Made by a program: the position numbers and the translations under genes
Assembly (NCBI GenBank): GCA_030704615.1
Contig: CM060733.1
Location: 50,158,001-50,222,000 of the forward strand
DNA from: Takakia lepidozioides
Taxonomy: Eukaryota; Streptophyta; Takakiopsida; Takakiales; Takakiaceae
Direction: 5' to 3'
Length of the DNA: 64,000 nt
Shown: piece by piece, positions 62,951 to 64,000 of the stretch
How positions within the stretch are numbered: position 1 is the stretch's first letter
How the letters are laid out: the number at the start of each line of letters is the position of its first letter
Notes under the pieces: generated by a model
What the model saw: the letters and a program-made list of their open reading frames with translations, nothing else
The model's database searches: none
Told to the model about the DNA's origin: nothing

Positions 62951-64000
62951 CCCTCCTTGTATCCCTAATAAATGTGCGAAGATAGATTGATAGGAGGTAT
63001 GCCAGAGTGGCCAGGCCCTTAGTGGGAAGGAAGTGTACACTTTGAGGATTAAGGTGTCCAAGTCTATGATGCCATAGCCAAGAAGGATCTTCGACTGAGC
63101 AAATCTGAGTTGGTATCTTTTGCTGCAAAGTATTTTTTGTCGTCATGTACAGCCCAGTTGTTTTGTCTGGGGTTCCATGGCCAATGACATTCACAATCAA
63201 TCATTGATTGTCATTAAAGGTCAAGATTAAGAGAGTCCCCAACTGAAAGTAAATTTTTGGTAAGATTTGGCACATAAAGAACATCATCAATCTTTATTTC
63301 CCCATTTGTGAAGGCAAGATTCACAGTGCCTCTGCCCTAAATGGCATGAGGTTCTCGTCCTACAGTCTTAAGATATGACTATGTGATCTGGGGGAGCTAT
63401 CGAATGAAAGTCCGTTCTCTCTGCTGCTACGTGCCTAGATGCACCTGAGTCAATGTACCAATCTGTCTCCGTCCTAAATCTAGGGCATTGACGCTACATT
63501 CAAAAAGATCGAGAGATGTGTGTTCTTCATCGGTGAATTTGCTTTGGTTTGAGCCAACGTCCACTGCGTTGGCATGTGGACGATGCGCATTACGGCGTTC
63601 CCGAGCTCTCGTTGCCATTTCTTTTGCCAGCTTGGAACAGCTCCGCATGAGGTGGGCCCATGTCACCACAGAAGTTGCATGGTCCAAGTGTTCTTGGTCG
63701 GAAAGAGCTCCTCGACTGATCGTCATTTGATGTTTGAAAGAATCTGTTTGGTTCACCGCTAGATGGACGTCGACCTTGGTAGCCAGAATGGTGGAAAGAA
63801 TGATTCCTCATTCTTACCATGAGGGCTTCTGAGTTATCGCTTCCTCCCATAGCCTTAGCTCTAAACGTGAGTTCCCTCTCTTCTTGCAGCAACCTGCTCG
63901 AAACTTCAGCAGATTCAGTTGGTAGTTGCGTGTTGCCCGTTGAAGGACTATAATTTTCGGTGTCGTTTGATAGCATCTTTGTGATGACGGACATTCTCAT
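62951..64000 (-). pseudogene. Ty1/copia retrotransposon relic (gag, protease, gag-pre-integrase)
   Basis: Minus strand, from the window edge leftward: gag helices (LLQEERELTFRAKAMGG), a CCHC knuckle broken by a frameshift near 63650 (CNFCGDMG then HLMRSC), the protease site WYIDSGASRHVA at about 63440 in a third frame, then the gag-pre-integrase motif WLWHHRLGHLNPQS at about 63075. The order is that of copia. Frameshifts and stops make it inactive. The 5' end lies beyond 64000. Confidence 0.85.

Overview
The window is nuclear DNA of a land plant, dominated by transposable elements. Pointers are tandem PPR repeats ending in a DYW domain, GT-AG introns, a CTF8-like gene, and Ty3/gypsy, Ty1/copia, LINE, MULE, hAT and Helitron sequences. 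The large decayed PPR-DYW family suggests a seed-free plant such as a fern or lycophyte, but the species cannot be fixed from sequence alone. A 500-base N gap lies at 13314-13813.

Layout. 1-9728: right part of a large Mutator-like element (element A). A leftward transposase-like gene (WRKY/GCM1-type zinc finger) and a rightward nine-exon gene (ParB-like domain plus beta-class amino-methyltransferase-like domain) diverge from an array of more than 20 palindromes with core TTTCGGCGCCGAAA. The same palindrome recurs in four introns of the rightward gene and downstream of it. 9729-13313: decayed gypsy element with a cytosine-5 methyltransferase domain between protease and reverse transcriptase. 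13814-15470: relic of another MULE transposase with a SWIM finger. 15700-25600: a second gypsy element on the minus strand. 26500-29308 and 38771-39981: PPR gene fragments. One PPR-DYW gene is split by element B (about 29310-38770), a MULE relative of element A with a different palindrome in a 6-kb higher-order array.

40721-61751 fits one 21-kb Helitron of the Helitron2/Helentron type. It has a TC start, a CTAG end, an 11-bp asymmetric terminal inverted repeat and T on both flanks. It holds PPR pieces, a LINE fragment, Rep/helicase ORFs, a Ulp1-like protease, a captured two-exon CTF8 gene and a possible single-stranded-DNA-binding protein. A second Helitron 3' end lies 17 bp upstream (40658-40703). 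61752-64000 is a copia relic interrupted by a 617-bp hAT MITE with a perfect 8-bp target duplication.

The most unusual system is the pair of MULE-like elements. Each has a leftward zinc-finger/SWIM transposase-type gene facing a field of its own palindrome, and element A adds a ParB-methyltransferase gene. A working idea, which is inference, is that the palindromes are binding or modification sites for element-encoded proteins, loosely like parS sites. The two domain assignments rest on motif reading only.
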